64,000 nucleotides of DNA. Origin: Stropharia rugosoannulata. Taxonomy: Eukaryota; Basidiomycota; Agaricomycetes; Agaricales; Strophariaceae. Below the pieces are notes generated by a model. It made no database searches. It had not been told where the DNA came from and was given only the letters and a program-made list of their open reading frames with translations. Of the stretch, positions 46,787 to 57,917 are shown piece by piece (within the stretch, counting starts at the first letter, position 1; each line of letters starts with the position of its first letter). Where the stretch lies: contig JANCIK010000011.1 of assembly GCA_028532985.1 (NCBI GenBank), positions 1,054,001 through 1,118,000 on the forward strand, written 5' to 3'. The translations under genes were made by a program, and so were the position numbers.

Positions 46787-49700
46787 ATGTCCTTGAGGTA
46801 CTGCCATTGTACGCCTAACTGCGGAAAGTTATTGGCGAGCAGGACACGCCGAAGACATTATGCTGCAGCAAATAACCCTGATCACAGTCTTTCCTCTTCT
46901 GAGGATGATTCGGGCTATCCTACTACACAATCACTGTGTCCAGAAGAATACGAAATATCCGAATCTTCATCCGAGGACGCTCCTCTAGAAGATCACTATG
47001 AGGGGGAATCTAATGCAAATCATTCATCTGACAGCGGTGAGTATACCTTTGAAGCACATGTTGTGGATGAAGGAGACCGCATGGTTTTCGATGAAGATAA
47101 CGAAGTAATTAGTGAAAAGGACGAGGAGATGGCTGTAGAGGACGATGAGATCGTGAACACCACTGAAATTCCTGCTAAAGAAGACGAAGAAATCGCAGCT
47201 GAGGATGACGAGGATATGGTCCCTGCTGACGACGACGAGATCTCCGCTGATGACGAGGTCGACATTGCTATTGAGTACGAAAATGACGGATCGCTAGAAT
47301 TTTTCGCGGGCAATAACGACCACATTGACCAAGATAATGGATATCTTTCTGAAATGAGCGATGACAAGCAATCCGATCTTGACAACCATGATGCTCATCC
47401 TGAAGCGGGTTGGGAGTACGAAGAAGAAGAAGAGATGGTATATGAAGACCTGAATTCAGATGTAGAGACCGACTCGCAGCCCGATCGAATTAAGGACATC
47501 GAAGACATGTTGCAACTCGATGAAGAGTCAGCTCTCTGGAAGCAGCGTAAGTTGCATGTATACTCCTTCAGATGATGCTAACTTGCCGTGCAGTGAAAAC
47601 CGAGCTTTCAAAGGATGATCTCGCGAATATACGACTGTTCAAACTGCGTATGCTGGTTAAGATGTCGGATACGGGATACGATCTATTATGACAGGCTTTC
47701 AGTGAGGATATCGAACTGTTGTCACTCTTTCGTTGCACCTACCGAATGGCCGTACTATCAAGAGTGGAACCTGAATGGTACGATTGCTGTATTAATTCAT
47801 GCATATGCTACACGGGTGAGTTTGAAGACGAATCGGAATGCATTCAATGCGGAGAACCTCGATATATCGACCACGGTACCAAGCCCCGTAGACAGTTCTG
47901 CTACATCCCCTTGATTACTCGCCTCCAAAACCTCTTCAAAAATGAGCGATGCATCAAAGAGCTCTCCTATCGAAGCGAATACCAGCATGGCCAGAATGAT
48001 ATTTCCGACGTTTTTGATGGAGAGCACTATCAAAACCTACTCGGTCAGAGAGTTCAGGTGGATGGGGTCGAGCTACAGCATACTTACTTTTCTGATAAGC
48101 GCGATATCGCCTTCGCAACATCCATGGATTCCTATCTCCTCCACAAAAGGCGGCGGAATGGTCCTTCCGCAACACCAATCCTGGTCAAACTGTATAATTT
48201 GCCACCCGACTCTCGAACGCTACTTGAAAACCTGCTATGTGTTGGTATTATCCCAGGCCCTCGTCAACCTAAACGCTTGGATACGTTCCTTGCTCCGTTT
48301 GAGGATGAGTGCGTCAAACTTGCAAAGGGCGTCAGGACTTTCAATTGCACCGAACAGACAATGTTCGACTTACATGCTTATAATATGTTCCCAATAGGCG
48401 ACATTGTGGCCCTAGAAAAGTTAATGCGCTTAATGGGTCACAATAGCTTTGTTCCCTGTCGATCCTGCGAGATAAAAGCTGTACGATCAAACATAGGAGA
48501 CAAGAAGACATACTACACACCTCTGAAGTCTCACCTAACCGACTACGACCCAAGAAATCTGCCGCTGTGCGAGCATGGCAACTGGCAGGCCACTGTGGAG
48601 CAAATGGAAGGCGCGGGCTCTAAGGCCCAAGCCAGGCGTATCGCTCAGGCCCTAGGGATCAAAGGAATGCCAGGTTTGAAGCGTGTCAAGTCAATTGATT
48701 ATGCACGGGGCGTACCTTGGGATTGGATGCATCTTATCCTGGAAAACATTGTCAAAGCGCTATTTTACCTGTGGCAAGGTAGATATAAGGACCTCGACGA
48801 CGGAAAAGAAGATTATATCATACCGGCAGCTATCTGGAAATTGATCGGCGAGGAAACCGAGGAGGGAATATCATCCATTCCCGCAGCATTCGTACGGAGA
48901 ATCGGCAACCCCGTCAACGATAGCGCAGCAATGACTGCTGAAGGTTGGTCGTTCTGGTTCATGTACGTCGCTCCCGTAGTTTTGCGAGGGAGATTTTCCA
49001 AGCAAAAGTACTACAACCATTTCATGAAACTCGTAGAGATCATGAAGATCTGTATCCAGTTCACCGTAACACGCGATGAACTGGCAGTTCTGGAAAACAA
49101 GATAATCGAGTGGGTCATCAACTTCGAAAAGTAAGTCAGTAGACTACAATCTTACGGATAATCAATAACATATTTACCACAGGATATACTACCAGAGAAA
49201 TCCTCTCCGCCTGTCCGTCTGCACCCTAAACATTCACGGCTTGCTCCATCTGGCGGATAATATTCGATTCTGCGGACCGGTATGGTGTACGTGGGCCTTC
49301 TGGCTGGAAAGGTACTGCGGATACGCTCAAGCTGGATTGAAATCTAAAGTTGCTCCATGGGCTAATCTGAACAACTGCTTGATTCAAAAGGCTTACCTGG
49401 AGCAGATTGACGTATTATACAACCTCGGAAACCCTTTCATCAAAGATCGGTTGTGCGATGAAAGAAAAATAGACGGTTATCAAAACATAATACTGAGGCC
49501 TCCACGTCAAAAATCGTTTGTTCTGGATCAAACCACGCGCAAAAGGATATCTCTATATCTCAAGGCTCTAATCAACGAACGGCAAATAGATATTATGAAA
49601 AATTTACCACAGACAGCCATATCTTGGGGGAAGTTCAGAATTGAAGGCGGGGGTGACAAGATTCGCTCAGCGTCAGCATCTTACGACGACGACAGAGAAC

Positions 49701-50111
49701 GTAACATGTCTTATGTTCGGGTAAGCCTTTATAACCGTTGTCTTCATTTAGTACACTGATAATCGCCAGTATCAAATCCTTACCTCTGACGAATCCGACA
49801 TAGAAGTATGCTATGGTAAACTTGAGCGCATCCTGCAGCTCAGTCTACCACCCAATGATTTCTGGCATGACTATCAAGGAAAAACAGTCCTGTTAGCGCT
49901 CATTGTACCATGCAAGACCTTTAATAAGGACGCGACGATTGAACTAACTCACTATACACAGTATTCAGCGAAAATAATCACAGACATCCGAGCCATAACT
50001 TCAGTTGTAGGTCGTATCAAATCTCGAGGGAAATGGTATATAATCGACAGAAGTACGGCGTATGCGAGGACCGAGTTTGTACAGGAAGAAGTTGGTATGG
50101 TGAACTTGTAG
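46787..50111 (+). pseudogene. Tnp2-type (CACTA/Plavaka) transposase with one in-frame stop
   Basis: Exons 46787-47546, 47594-49130, 49183-49720 and 49770-50111 join in frame over 1059 codons. The start has a cysteine/histidine cluster (CHCTPNCGKLL-x-RTRRRHY), followed by a long acidic region. The transposase core has PEWYDCCINSC and CIQCGEPRY as a zinc-knuckle-like part, RQFCYIPLITRLQNLF, DVFDGEHYQNLL, VPWDWMHLILENI and the terminal GPVWCTWAFWLERYCG, all typical of Transposase_21/Tnp2. A TGA at 47689-47691 (codon 286) interrupts the frame; CGA to TGA by CpG deamination is the simplest origin. A 39-bp intron 47647-47685-like removal is possible but too short for this genome. An alternative upstream ATG is at 46691. 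Confidence 0.82.
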
Positions 50112-50120
50112 ACGTACCCA

Positions 50121-51015
50121 GACGACGCGAAGTCAGCCTGATACTGGCAGACGTGTAGTCAATGCCACAGCGGACGACGCGAAGTCAGTCCACATAGTCC
50201 GTTCTGGAAAATGATGTTTTTGCAGTCATCGATATCTTCTGTTTGATGAGTCTTCTGTTCGATGTGGTCTTCATTGTGGTCTTGATGCTTAGGCGACGCG
50301 AAGTCAGCCTGGTAATGGCAGACGCGTAGTCAATGCCATGGTGGACGACGCGAAGTCAGTCCGCCTGAGAGAAGGAGGATGGACGGATGGCAAGGATTTC
50401 GTGGCCAAGTTAATTCAAGCGGAGCTTGAAATAACTTTGGCGACGCACGGGCCTTGCTTATCTCCGCCATCACCGCTTTCATCTGCCCCAAGCCCCCCCA
50501 CCCCCTTCTCCCCCTTCCCCGTCGCTTCCTCTCCCCTCTTCCCCCAGTGCCTTCCTCCCTTTCATCTCGTTATCTCGCCGACCTATATGAGCGCCAGAAA
50601 CTCAAGAACATCACAGCCCCCCTCTCTAACACGAAGACCACCCCGACGACGACGAAGACCACCCCGACGACGACGAAGACCACCCCGACGACGACGAAGA
50701 CCACCCCGACGACGACGACAACGACGACAACGACAACGACAACGACAACGATGACGACGACGACGACGAACGACGTTGGTTGGGAGGAAAAATTGGTCCA
50801 GAGGTAAGTTCAATTCTTGTTCTCGGGATTGACTTCGCGTCATCCCAACTGGATTTGACTTCGCGTCATCCAGCTCAAGGCGGGTTTGACTTCGCGTCGC
50901 CCACTTCTCCGTGGGGCAACAATTCCTGGTGGGGAATGGGGTTGACTTCGCGTCATCCTGCCTGGATTTGACTTCGCGTCATCAAGCTCGTTGTGGGTTC
51001 GACTTCGCGTCGCCC
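50121..51015. repeat. Inverted array of a GACGCGAAGTCA motif around a minisatellite
   Basis: Four forward copies of gacgacgcgaagtcag (with small changes) lie at 50121, 50173, 50292 and 50344. Six reverse copies, gacttcgcgtcatcc or gacttcgcgtcgccc, lie at 50831, 50857, 50888, 50944, 50970 and 51001. Between the two arms, at 50636-50719, are four copies of a 21-bp unit containing ccccgacgacgacg, followed by a GAC/AAC trinucleotide run to about 50775. Two copies of gacg-gtagtcaatgcca also sit among the forward motifs. The array lies between the transposase gene and the next gene. Confidence 0.9.
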
Positions 51016-51309
51016 ACTGTTGTTGTCTCTGTGGCTCGCCCCCGAATGACTGGCCGTGGACGATTTACTCCCTGGATGCTTACAGACTCACCTCAGACTA
51101 GAAAAGTATGGCGACCGTCAGACCGGAAGATCTTCGCAATGACCCAACTATTCTGTTGAAGGCGTCTCAACCGTGGATGCATAAGTGTTTATCTCCTACA
51201 AATATATTGCGTCCTATTTATTGTTATCTCTTCAGCTATATCAGACGGGTGTACTGGCAAAGTAGGCGCAGTCATTAATAATGGCACTCATTTCATAATC
51301 TCGCCGAAT

Positions 51310-53260
51310 ATGGATTACATCCCCCATCCGTCCACCCATGCATCTACTACGATCAAGATGGATGCTCGCTGGGGAGACCACGACCCGCTAAACTGGCCGG
51401 ACACTTTTTATGAGTACAATTCTCATTTCCCCGCCATACCGCGACATAGACCCGGGTTGGATATCGCCAAGGACTCGAGCGCAATTGTTCATATTAATTT
51501 TTCCCCAGAGTTCTTTATATCCGCCTCTACCTCTCTGACTGGCTTGGGTTATCTTCGCACCGATCTTATCAAGTCCATGCACGAGTCTTTTTCCAAGTAT
51601 CGTGACAACATGACGAAGGCCAAAGAGAAAGGAATGCAGACTCCATTACTATCGGTTTTGGCGCAGAACATGGCCCGCAGCATTGACCTTCTGGAAAGTC
51701 TTCCTATGACTGTAAAGCAAGTACAATACCTGTTCCGCTTCTTCCAGCGACAGATGCTGGAGAGCATGGCACTGTGCCATTTCCTTCTAGTTCTTCAACC
51801 TCGAATGGAGGCTATCAAACCGGACCTTGAGAGAGCTCGATGTCCCCCGGAGAACGTGATGGGAGCTATTTTTTTCAATCCGCGTTATGCTAACACCTAT
51901 TGGAGAGCTGCAGTGCCGGTCTGGGTGGTCTTCCCCGCAAATAAGGCAGGCGCAATACGTGTCAATGCCCTTGTACAGCCTAGATATGGTCATGAAGCTG
52001 GAATCGAAATGACTGATCTTGGCAACGACCCATTGGAGCGCTACAACTTCATGATGGAATACACCCGCCGATATCTCACCAGCTCCAATCCATTCTATGT
52101 TCCTACCGGACCTTCGTCTCTTGGGTGATTTGGAAACTACGCCGTTCCTTCAGGATCGGCTGTGGTAGAATCAATATCGACTGCTGCAGTCTCACACGGA
52201 GGTCCTGTTCGTTCGCAGAAAGGGAAATTTTCGAAGCCTTCCCAACCATGTAAGTTTATTATTCTCCGTCTACTTTTGTCCATGTTAATTTGTAGTAGAT
52301 GCCAAGTCATCCAACAAACCCGTAGCAGGCACGAGCGGCCGCGACAAGTTCAGTGATTACCAGGATCCTCTGTTGCCTGAATCATTGCCTTGCTGGGCAG
52401 CCGCACTGTCAAACGTGGATCGAAGTTCGTCTAGACAGAGTCAGGAATCCACAGGCACGGTTATGGGTTATGCTCTTCCGGACCCACTGCTGTTCATCAC
52501 ACCGACTTCGGACGCATGCAAAGCCTTGTTCTTTAGGAATTGGCTCAAGAATCGCATGGCACTCATATATCGCCTGAGCACTCCAGACATTCAACCCGCC
52601 CCCATCTCTACCCAAATGTGGCGAGATTTGCTAGGGCTCACACCTGGACCTGCAAATGCGGAGGGGTCTGCCGCAGCAACAACGCGCACTGGCAAACGAA
52701 AGGCGCTTGTGCATGATATTTTGGCGGATTGCATCAATGCCTTGGAAAACATCTCGATCAGCATGGAGCACAGCGGCGATGCTGGCAGTGTCTGGTGGAA
52801 AGACGTCGAGATAATGGAGGGAAATTTACCTCCTCAAGCTTCGGCACGTGAAATGCTTTGGGAAATATCGGAGATCAATTTTCGCCTCGAGTTTGCTGGA
52901 CTGGATCGAACAGTCTGCGCAGACAACGCTTCGAAGGAGGTTCGAGAGGAAAGGCTGGGGAGGTGCTTCAGTGAGCGGTATATGTCGATTGCAGTTCGCA
53001 CAGAAAATGGTCGGAAGGGTTTGCTTTCGGACTCTTGGGAAGAAAGGCGTACATACATCGCCCACTTTGGGGATGTTCTCTCAAGCTGGAAAGGCTTTAC
53101 GGAGTACGCATATTCCAAAGGTTTCAAGGACCTGCCTTTGCGCGCAGATGCTATGGACGAACACAGCACCCGATCAGCAGAATCCTTTCTGGCATCGTTC
53201 TACTTACAGACTTTCTACAACCATTTTGGGCGAGCAGCAGTCATTCCACGTCAGCTTTAG
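51310..53260 (+). CDS. Transposon-borne protein of unknown function (accessory gene 1)
   Basis: Exon 1 begins at 51310 and runs to about 52126. A small exon lies at about 52160-52249 and the last exon runs from about 52297 to 53260. The conserved-looking core has SVLAQNMARSIDLLESLP, VKQVQYLFRFFQRQMLES and GAIFFNPRYANTYWRAAVPV. I recognise this type of sequence from agaricomycete genomes but know no function. No catalytic motif is visible. Exon 1 to exon 2 joins in the wrong phase unless one G of the GGG near 52126 is extra, so the copy may be frameshifted. The 3' end of the gene is tandemly duplicated just downstream (53291-53405). Confidence 0.6.
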
Positions 53261-53405
53261 TTGAATGTTCATCCTTTTTTCCTTTGTCATCACCCGATCA
53301 GCAGAATCCTTTCTGGCATTGTTATACTTACAGACTTTCTACAACCATTTTGGGAGAGCAGCAGTCATTCCACGTTGACTTTAGTTGAATGTTCATTCCT
53401 TTTTC
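53166..53405 (+). repeat. Tandem duplication of about 115 bp at the 3' end of accessory gene 1
   Basis: 53166-53279 (cacccgatcagcagaatcc onward, including the stop codon) recurs at 53291-53405 with a few substitutions. The second copy lies outside the reading frame of the gene and upstream of the next ATG at 53529. Confidence 0.9.
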
Positions 53406-53528
53406 ATGCCTCTCCAGTAAATAATAGTCGGTATTTACTTGTATTTATACAGCTGTCAAGCCTATTCAAATCCCGCGTCTTCCGTCGCTCGCCATATTTC
53501 CTATCCTTCCACCATTACCAACAACAGC

Positions 53529-56500
53529 ATGCCGCCAAAGAGTAAGACGAATACAAAGGCCAAGGACGATGCCTCAGAGTTAGAGGACTTGAGGCGCCAG
53601 CTCGAAGCAGCAAGAAAAGAGAACGGTAAGTATGCTATTTCTCTAAGTCGAACAATTTAACGTCCGTTCAGCTGGATTGCAAAGTAAAATCGACGCCGCA
53701 GCACCATCGGCATCGTCTTCGAAGATAAAAGACAACGACAGGATCTTGCGTCGACCTCCTGGGCAGCCAGGCCGACTTGCCGCAGGTGGCTACAAGCTCC
53801 AACGTGCGTCCGGATTAGATGAAAAGGCCTTCCAGGATTTGATGGTAAGGAGTCGCTGGATATATGCGCAGTTTATACTCAAATTATTCCTTCAGACGTA
53901 TATAAAAGCCGTACTGGCCACGAAAATAAACCCTTTGAAGTCGTACAAGGAACAGGATTCTACCAGAATACGGCAGGCGCGTATTGAGGTGATTCTTTTT
54001 TATGCTCTACGTAAATATATGCTAACTAATTATAGATCCAAAATGCCGTTCCGATGCTAAAATACTATGAACATGGATGGCTTGTCAACACAATCGCCAA
54101 GTCCTGGATCACAAGAACGAGTAAGGAACTCCGGAAGATTTTGGACAATCATCAAACTGTTTTCAATCGTCCCCCCAGTAGCATGGCCTATGAATATGTG
54201 GACAAACTATGGAGGCGCAGACGCCGGGCCCAGGGGGATAATAGCGACGAAGATTCGACAGACGAGGAGGAGGACGAAGCGGAGCAAGCTCGAAGAGCAA
54301 AACTGAAGGCCGCCGCCATCAAGGGAGCCGCCAAATGCGCGGCAAATAAAGCACAAGCGGCGGCTGAGGTGACCGACCACTCAACCGCTCCAGGTACTAA
54401 GCACACGGCCGACAAGGGGAAAGCAAAGGCTAAAGGAAAGCCTGCGTCTCCGGAGTCATCCGTTGAGCCGGAGGCTGCTCCCGTCAAGGCTCGGTTGCCA
54501 GTGACCAAGCCCATGGCCAACGCCGAGGCGGATGAATCCGTCAGCATGGGGAAAAGGCCTGCCCGTGGTACCACGACTAAGGAGAAGGCCGCGAAGAAGG
54601 AAACCGCGAGACAGACTAAGGCCGCGAAGAAGGAGGCCGCGAGACTGGCAAAAGAAACCAAGAAGGAGGCTGCGAGACACGCAAAGGAGGCCAAGAAGGA
54701 GGCCGCAAGACACGCAAAGGAGGAGGCCGCAAGACAGGCGAAGGAGGAGGCCGCAAGACAAGCGAGGGAGGCGAAGGAGGAGGCTGCAAGACAGGCGAAG
54801 GAGGCGAAGGAGGAGGCCGCAAGACAAGCGAGGGAGGCGAAGGAGGAGGCTGCAAGACAGGCGAAGGAGGCGAAGGAGGAGGCCGCAAGACAGGCGAAGG
54901 AGGCGAAGGAGGAGGCCACAAGACAGGCGAAGGAAGCCAAGAAGGAGGCCGCGAGGCTAGCAAAAGAAACCAAGGAGGCCACGAGACTGGCGAAAGAAAC
55001 GAAGAAGGAGGCCGCGAGACAGGCGAAAGAAACGAAGAAGGAGGCCGCGAGACAGGCGAAGGAGGCCAAGAAGGAGGCTGCGAGACAGGCGAGGGAGGCG
55101 AGGGAGGAGGCTGCGAAACAGGCTAAGGCCGCGAAGGAGGAGGCCGCGAGACAGGCAGAGGAGGAGGCCGCGAGACAGGCAAAGGAGGGCAAGGCAGATA
55201 GTGGAGAGGAGTCCGAGGAAAACGACGATGACGAAGATGCTGACGATGAGGAGGAGAAGAGCGATGACGAGGAGGAGGAGAAGAGCAACGACGATGAGGA
55301 GGAGGAGGAGGGGAAGAGCAACGACGACGAGGAGGAGGAGGAGAAGAGCGACGAGGAGGAGGAGGAGGAGAAGAGCGACGACGATGATGAGGAGGGTGAC
55401 AGCAGCCAGGAAGACGATGAGGGGGGGAAGAGCAACGACAGCCAGGAAGACGATGAGGGGGGGAAGAGCAACGACAGCCAGGAAGACGATGAGGATGGGG
55501 AGAGCAACGACAGCCAGGAAGACGAGTCCGCATCGACTGGAGATGAATTCACCTCAGGCGATGCCGAAGACGACTCATCCGACACCAATTCTGTGTCGTC
55601 CTACGAGGAAATAGAGGTGATTAAGCCAACAAAGCGGAGGGCGACTGCCCGTACTAACCCAGAACCTGCACTCAAGGCTGCAAAGACTGCTCGAGTCGAG
55701 GTAGACGAACTTCAGAGCTCAGAGAATAGCACCGGTTCTCTGAAACGAAAGTTAACGGACGAAGAGAATGCTGCCCAACCACCAAAGAAAAAACAGCGGG
55801 AGTCTCAAGGTTCTGAGACGGAATACCAGCTGAAGTTAAAGGTATGTACTCGGATTTCAGTCCAGACGTACATTAATGCTTTATTAGATGGTGGCGGAAA
55901 TGACGCCTATCAAAGAGGCATCCCCGAGCTCTCAACGGACCCGCGGTGCAAGCCCACCCCCTTCGGTATGTTTGCCTTTTCTTACACATACGCAACCAAC
56001 TAATCGTGTTGCAGAAAAGGAGAAAGACGAATGAATTGGATCTTCCTCCCATTACGACGTTCAAAGTAGAACCTCGAAACGTAAGTGCATTTATACGATG
56101 ACATTTGAATTTGAATCAATATACTACAAGCCATCCCAGATTGAGGATGAATATCCCTTAAACATCGACCTGTCCGACCTGCGTAGTCGCACCACGCAGG
56201 TGGTTAGAAATCATATCATTCCTTTGTGGATACTCGCCGATACGGAAACAGCATTCAAACATGGGGAGAAGGTACACGCCTTCCACGATCTGTTCAACGG
56301 CATACAAGGCGTAAATAAGGGATTCGATCTCATAGTCGAGGAGCGTAACGTCTTGGGGTTGGCGGTTATGTTCGGTATTCCGTCTGGATAGTACGTTCGT
56401 GATTATTTCAGAAAAGTAACTCTAACAATCGCGCAGCTTCGGCGCCATACATCATTCTTTCATCACAAAAATTTTGACTAGGATCCTGTCCCGTACGTGC

Positions 56501-57252
56501 TTAAGCATTGATGTTAACACGAAATGCTAATCACATCCACGGGTAGCTGTCCAAAATGTGGTGATCGGACTGATTAACAGATGGGTGTGTGAACTGGCCA
56601 CGGTGTCGAATATGTCCAAAGAAGACTGGCGTGTCCTAATCAACAAGCACTGGATCACTTTGCCACGCATATGCTATCTAGTGTTTGCGCCATATGTCAT
56701 TGATAACATTATTGGTCAGGACTACCATGTTGATTTGGATCGCGCGCGGGAGATTCGCATGGCTAGCAGTGATCATGGGAAATTGTACCATCCCGTTCAT
56801 CGACTTAACGAAGCCTACTTCAAGGCGTATGATGAATGCGAGACCCTGTTGAACGATAAACTGTGGAGTACAGAGGTTGCTTTGTTGCAAAAGGATTTTA
56901 GCGATGTAAGTGTTATAAATTTCTCAAAGCGTTAGATACGATTATATTATACAATAGGTTATGTGTGATGACAACGAAGATGGATTGCAGGCCTCCTACT
57001 CTTATGAGGATTACCTAGCAAGCAGGCCGCAAGCTTCGGGCAGCAGGACGAAACAAATGGAGATATTGGGAAGCGATACCAAACAGGTGATTATGCTTGA
57101 ATTACGTTAGACACGCTTGTGATGTGATTGACTTTTAGACGCGCGTTTCACCTCCGAGTACGCCAGAAAGAACGGCAGTTCCGCCGGCTGTTCAAAGCAC
57201 AGTCAGGCGCTCTGCGCGTGTGCGCGGAACTCGCATCAAATACGGGAAATAA
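53529..57252 (+). CDS. Transposon-borne protein with hendecad helix and acidic tract (accessory gene 2)
   Basis: Exon 1 is 53529-53625, then short exons from 53672, a very long exon from about 54036 to 55840, and C-terminal exons to 57252. The N-terminus (LEDLRRQLEAARKEN, then RRPPGQPGRLAAGGY) precedes a helical part (ILDNHQTVFNRPPSS). Next comes a repeat of about 210 residues built on EAARQAKEAKE, an 11-residue period rich in Ala, Lys and Glu that predicts a long single helix or hendecad coiled coil (54560-55200). A tract of Asp/Glu/Ser with repeated NDSQEDDEGGKS follows. The C-terminal region (QVVRNHIIPLWILADT, ICYLVFAPYVIDNI) is folded-looking and ends in a basic tail. No known domain. It is probably an accessory protein of the element. 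Confidence 0.65.
54560..55200 (+). repeat. 33-bp-period coding repeat (hendecad)
   Basis: Imperfect tandem copies of gaggccgcaagacaggcgaa-type units with 33-bp and 24-27-bp spacing. They encode the EAARQAKEAKE helix. Antisense frames over this stretch are long but are only shadows of the repeat. Confidence 0.9.
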
Positions 57253-57900
57253 TTGTTGCTTTGGGTTTGTAGCGATAGTATAAAATAACACCTTTTTTGA
57301 GCGTCATCACGGCAAGGCCAAATGCATGGTAAGATCTGCTCCAATACGGTAGTATTTTTAAGGTACGCGCCCAAGGGCTTGCGCCAAGAGGCTTCAGTGC
57401 AGTTGCTTCGTGATGTAGCACTCTTCGTTGAGTCTAGAAGCATAACCTGTTAAGTGAGCTGCGTTCGCATGTAACTCGTGGGGCTGCTTCAAGACGTGAT
57501 GAGTGAGCTGCCTCGAAATGTAGGGGTTGCTGGATGCGTCAAGAGGTAGAGCCGAAGCCTATCTCCAGATGTAGGGGTTATGGCTGCTCCAAGTAACCAT
57601 TGAAGGTACTTAAGAGTAACGATTTGACGTTCGAAATGTGGCCATTCGGTAGAGTTGGCTACTACATCGATGCAACTATATAAACTACGTGCTTGTATTC
57701 TTCAAGGTTACATAAATGTAATTCCTCAAATTGTCTGAGGTAGCATGTACATGTGCTTGTAGGTAGCCATATTAGTATTACTTTGTTATGAAAGGTAGTG
57801 ATCACGGCTACTTTTAAGTAGTCAAAAAAATTACTAATTCAATTTCCCCTGCTACTGTTTGTAACGAACTGAACTACTTCGGGGTAGTCTTTAGCCTTAT

Positions 57901-57917
57901 CTTTATTTTCCACAGTG
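57901..57917 (-). repeat. Right terminal inverted repeat
   Basis: The reverse complement begins CACTGTGGAAAATAAAG and mirrors the left end at 45768. Confidence 0.8.

Larger units (their letters stand above)
45768..57917 (+). mobile_element. 12.15-kb CACTA/Plavaka-like DNA transposon
   Basis: The left end reads CACTGTGAAAAAAATAAG. The right end, on the opposite strand, reads CACTGTGGAAAATAAAG, giving imperfect terminal inverted repeats that begin CACT as in the CACTA superfamily. CATA flanks both sides. CACTA elements usually duplicate 3 bp, and the data also fit a 3-bp ATA duplication with one extra terminal C on the right. Subterminal regions share GGTAGCCATAT (45825-45835 and 57762-57772) and several other gtagc-type words. 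Inside, all on the plus strand, are a Tnp2 transposase gene, an inverted motif array, and two genes of unknown function. Excision with one CATA restores an open DUF6534 exon, which proves the ends to within one base. Confidence 0.9.

Noticed and set aside
50121..51015. CRISPR-like array
   Set aside because: Spacing of the 16-bp motif is irregular (16-120 bp), the copies face each other, and the setting is a eukaryotic transposon.
54188..55588. Very long antisense reading frame (466 codons) over the hendecad repeat
   Set aside because: It is the mirror of the GAG/GCC/AAG-rich coding repeat, is almost only Ser, Ala, Leu and Phe, and has no splice or promoter context.
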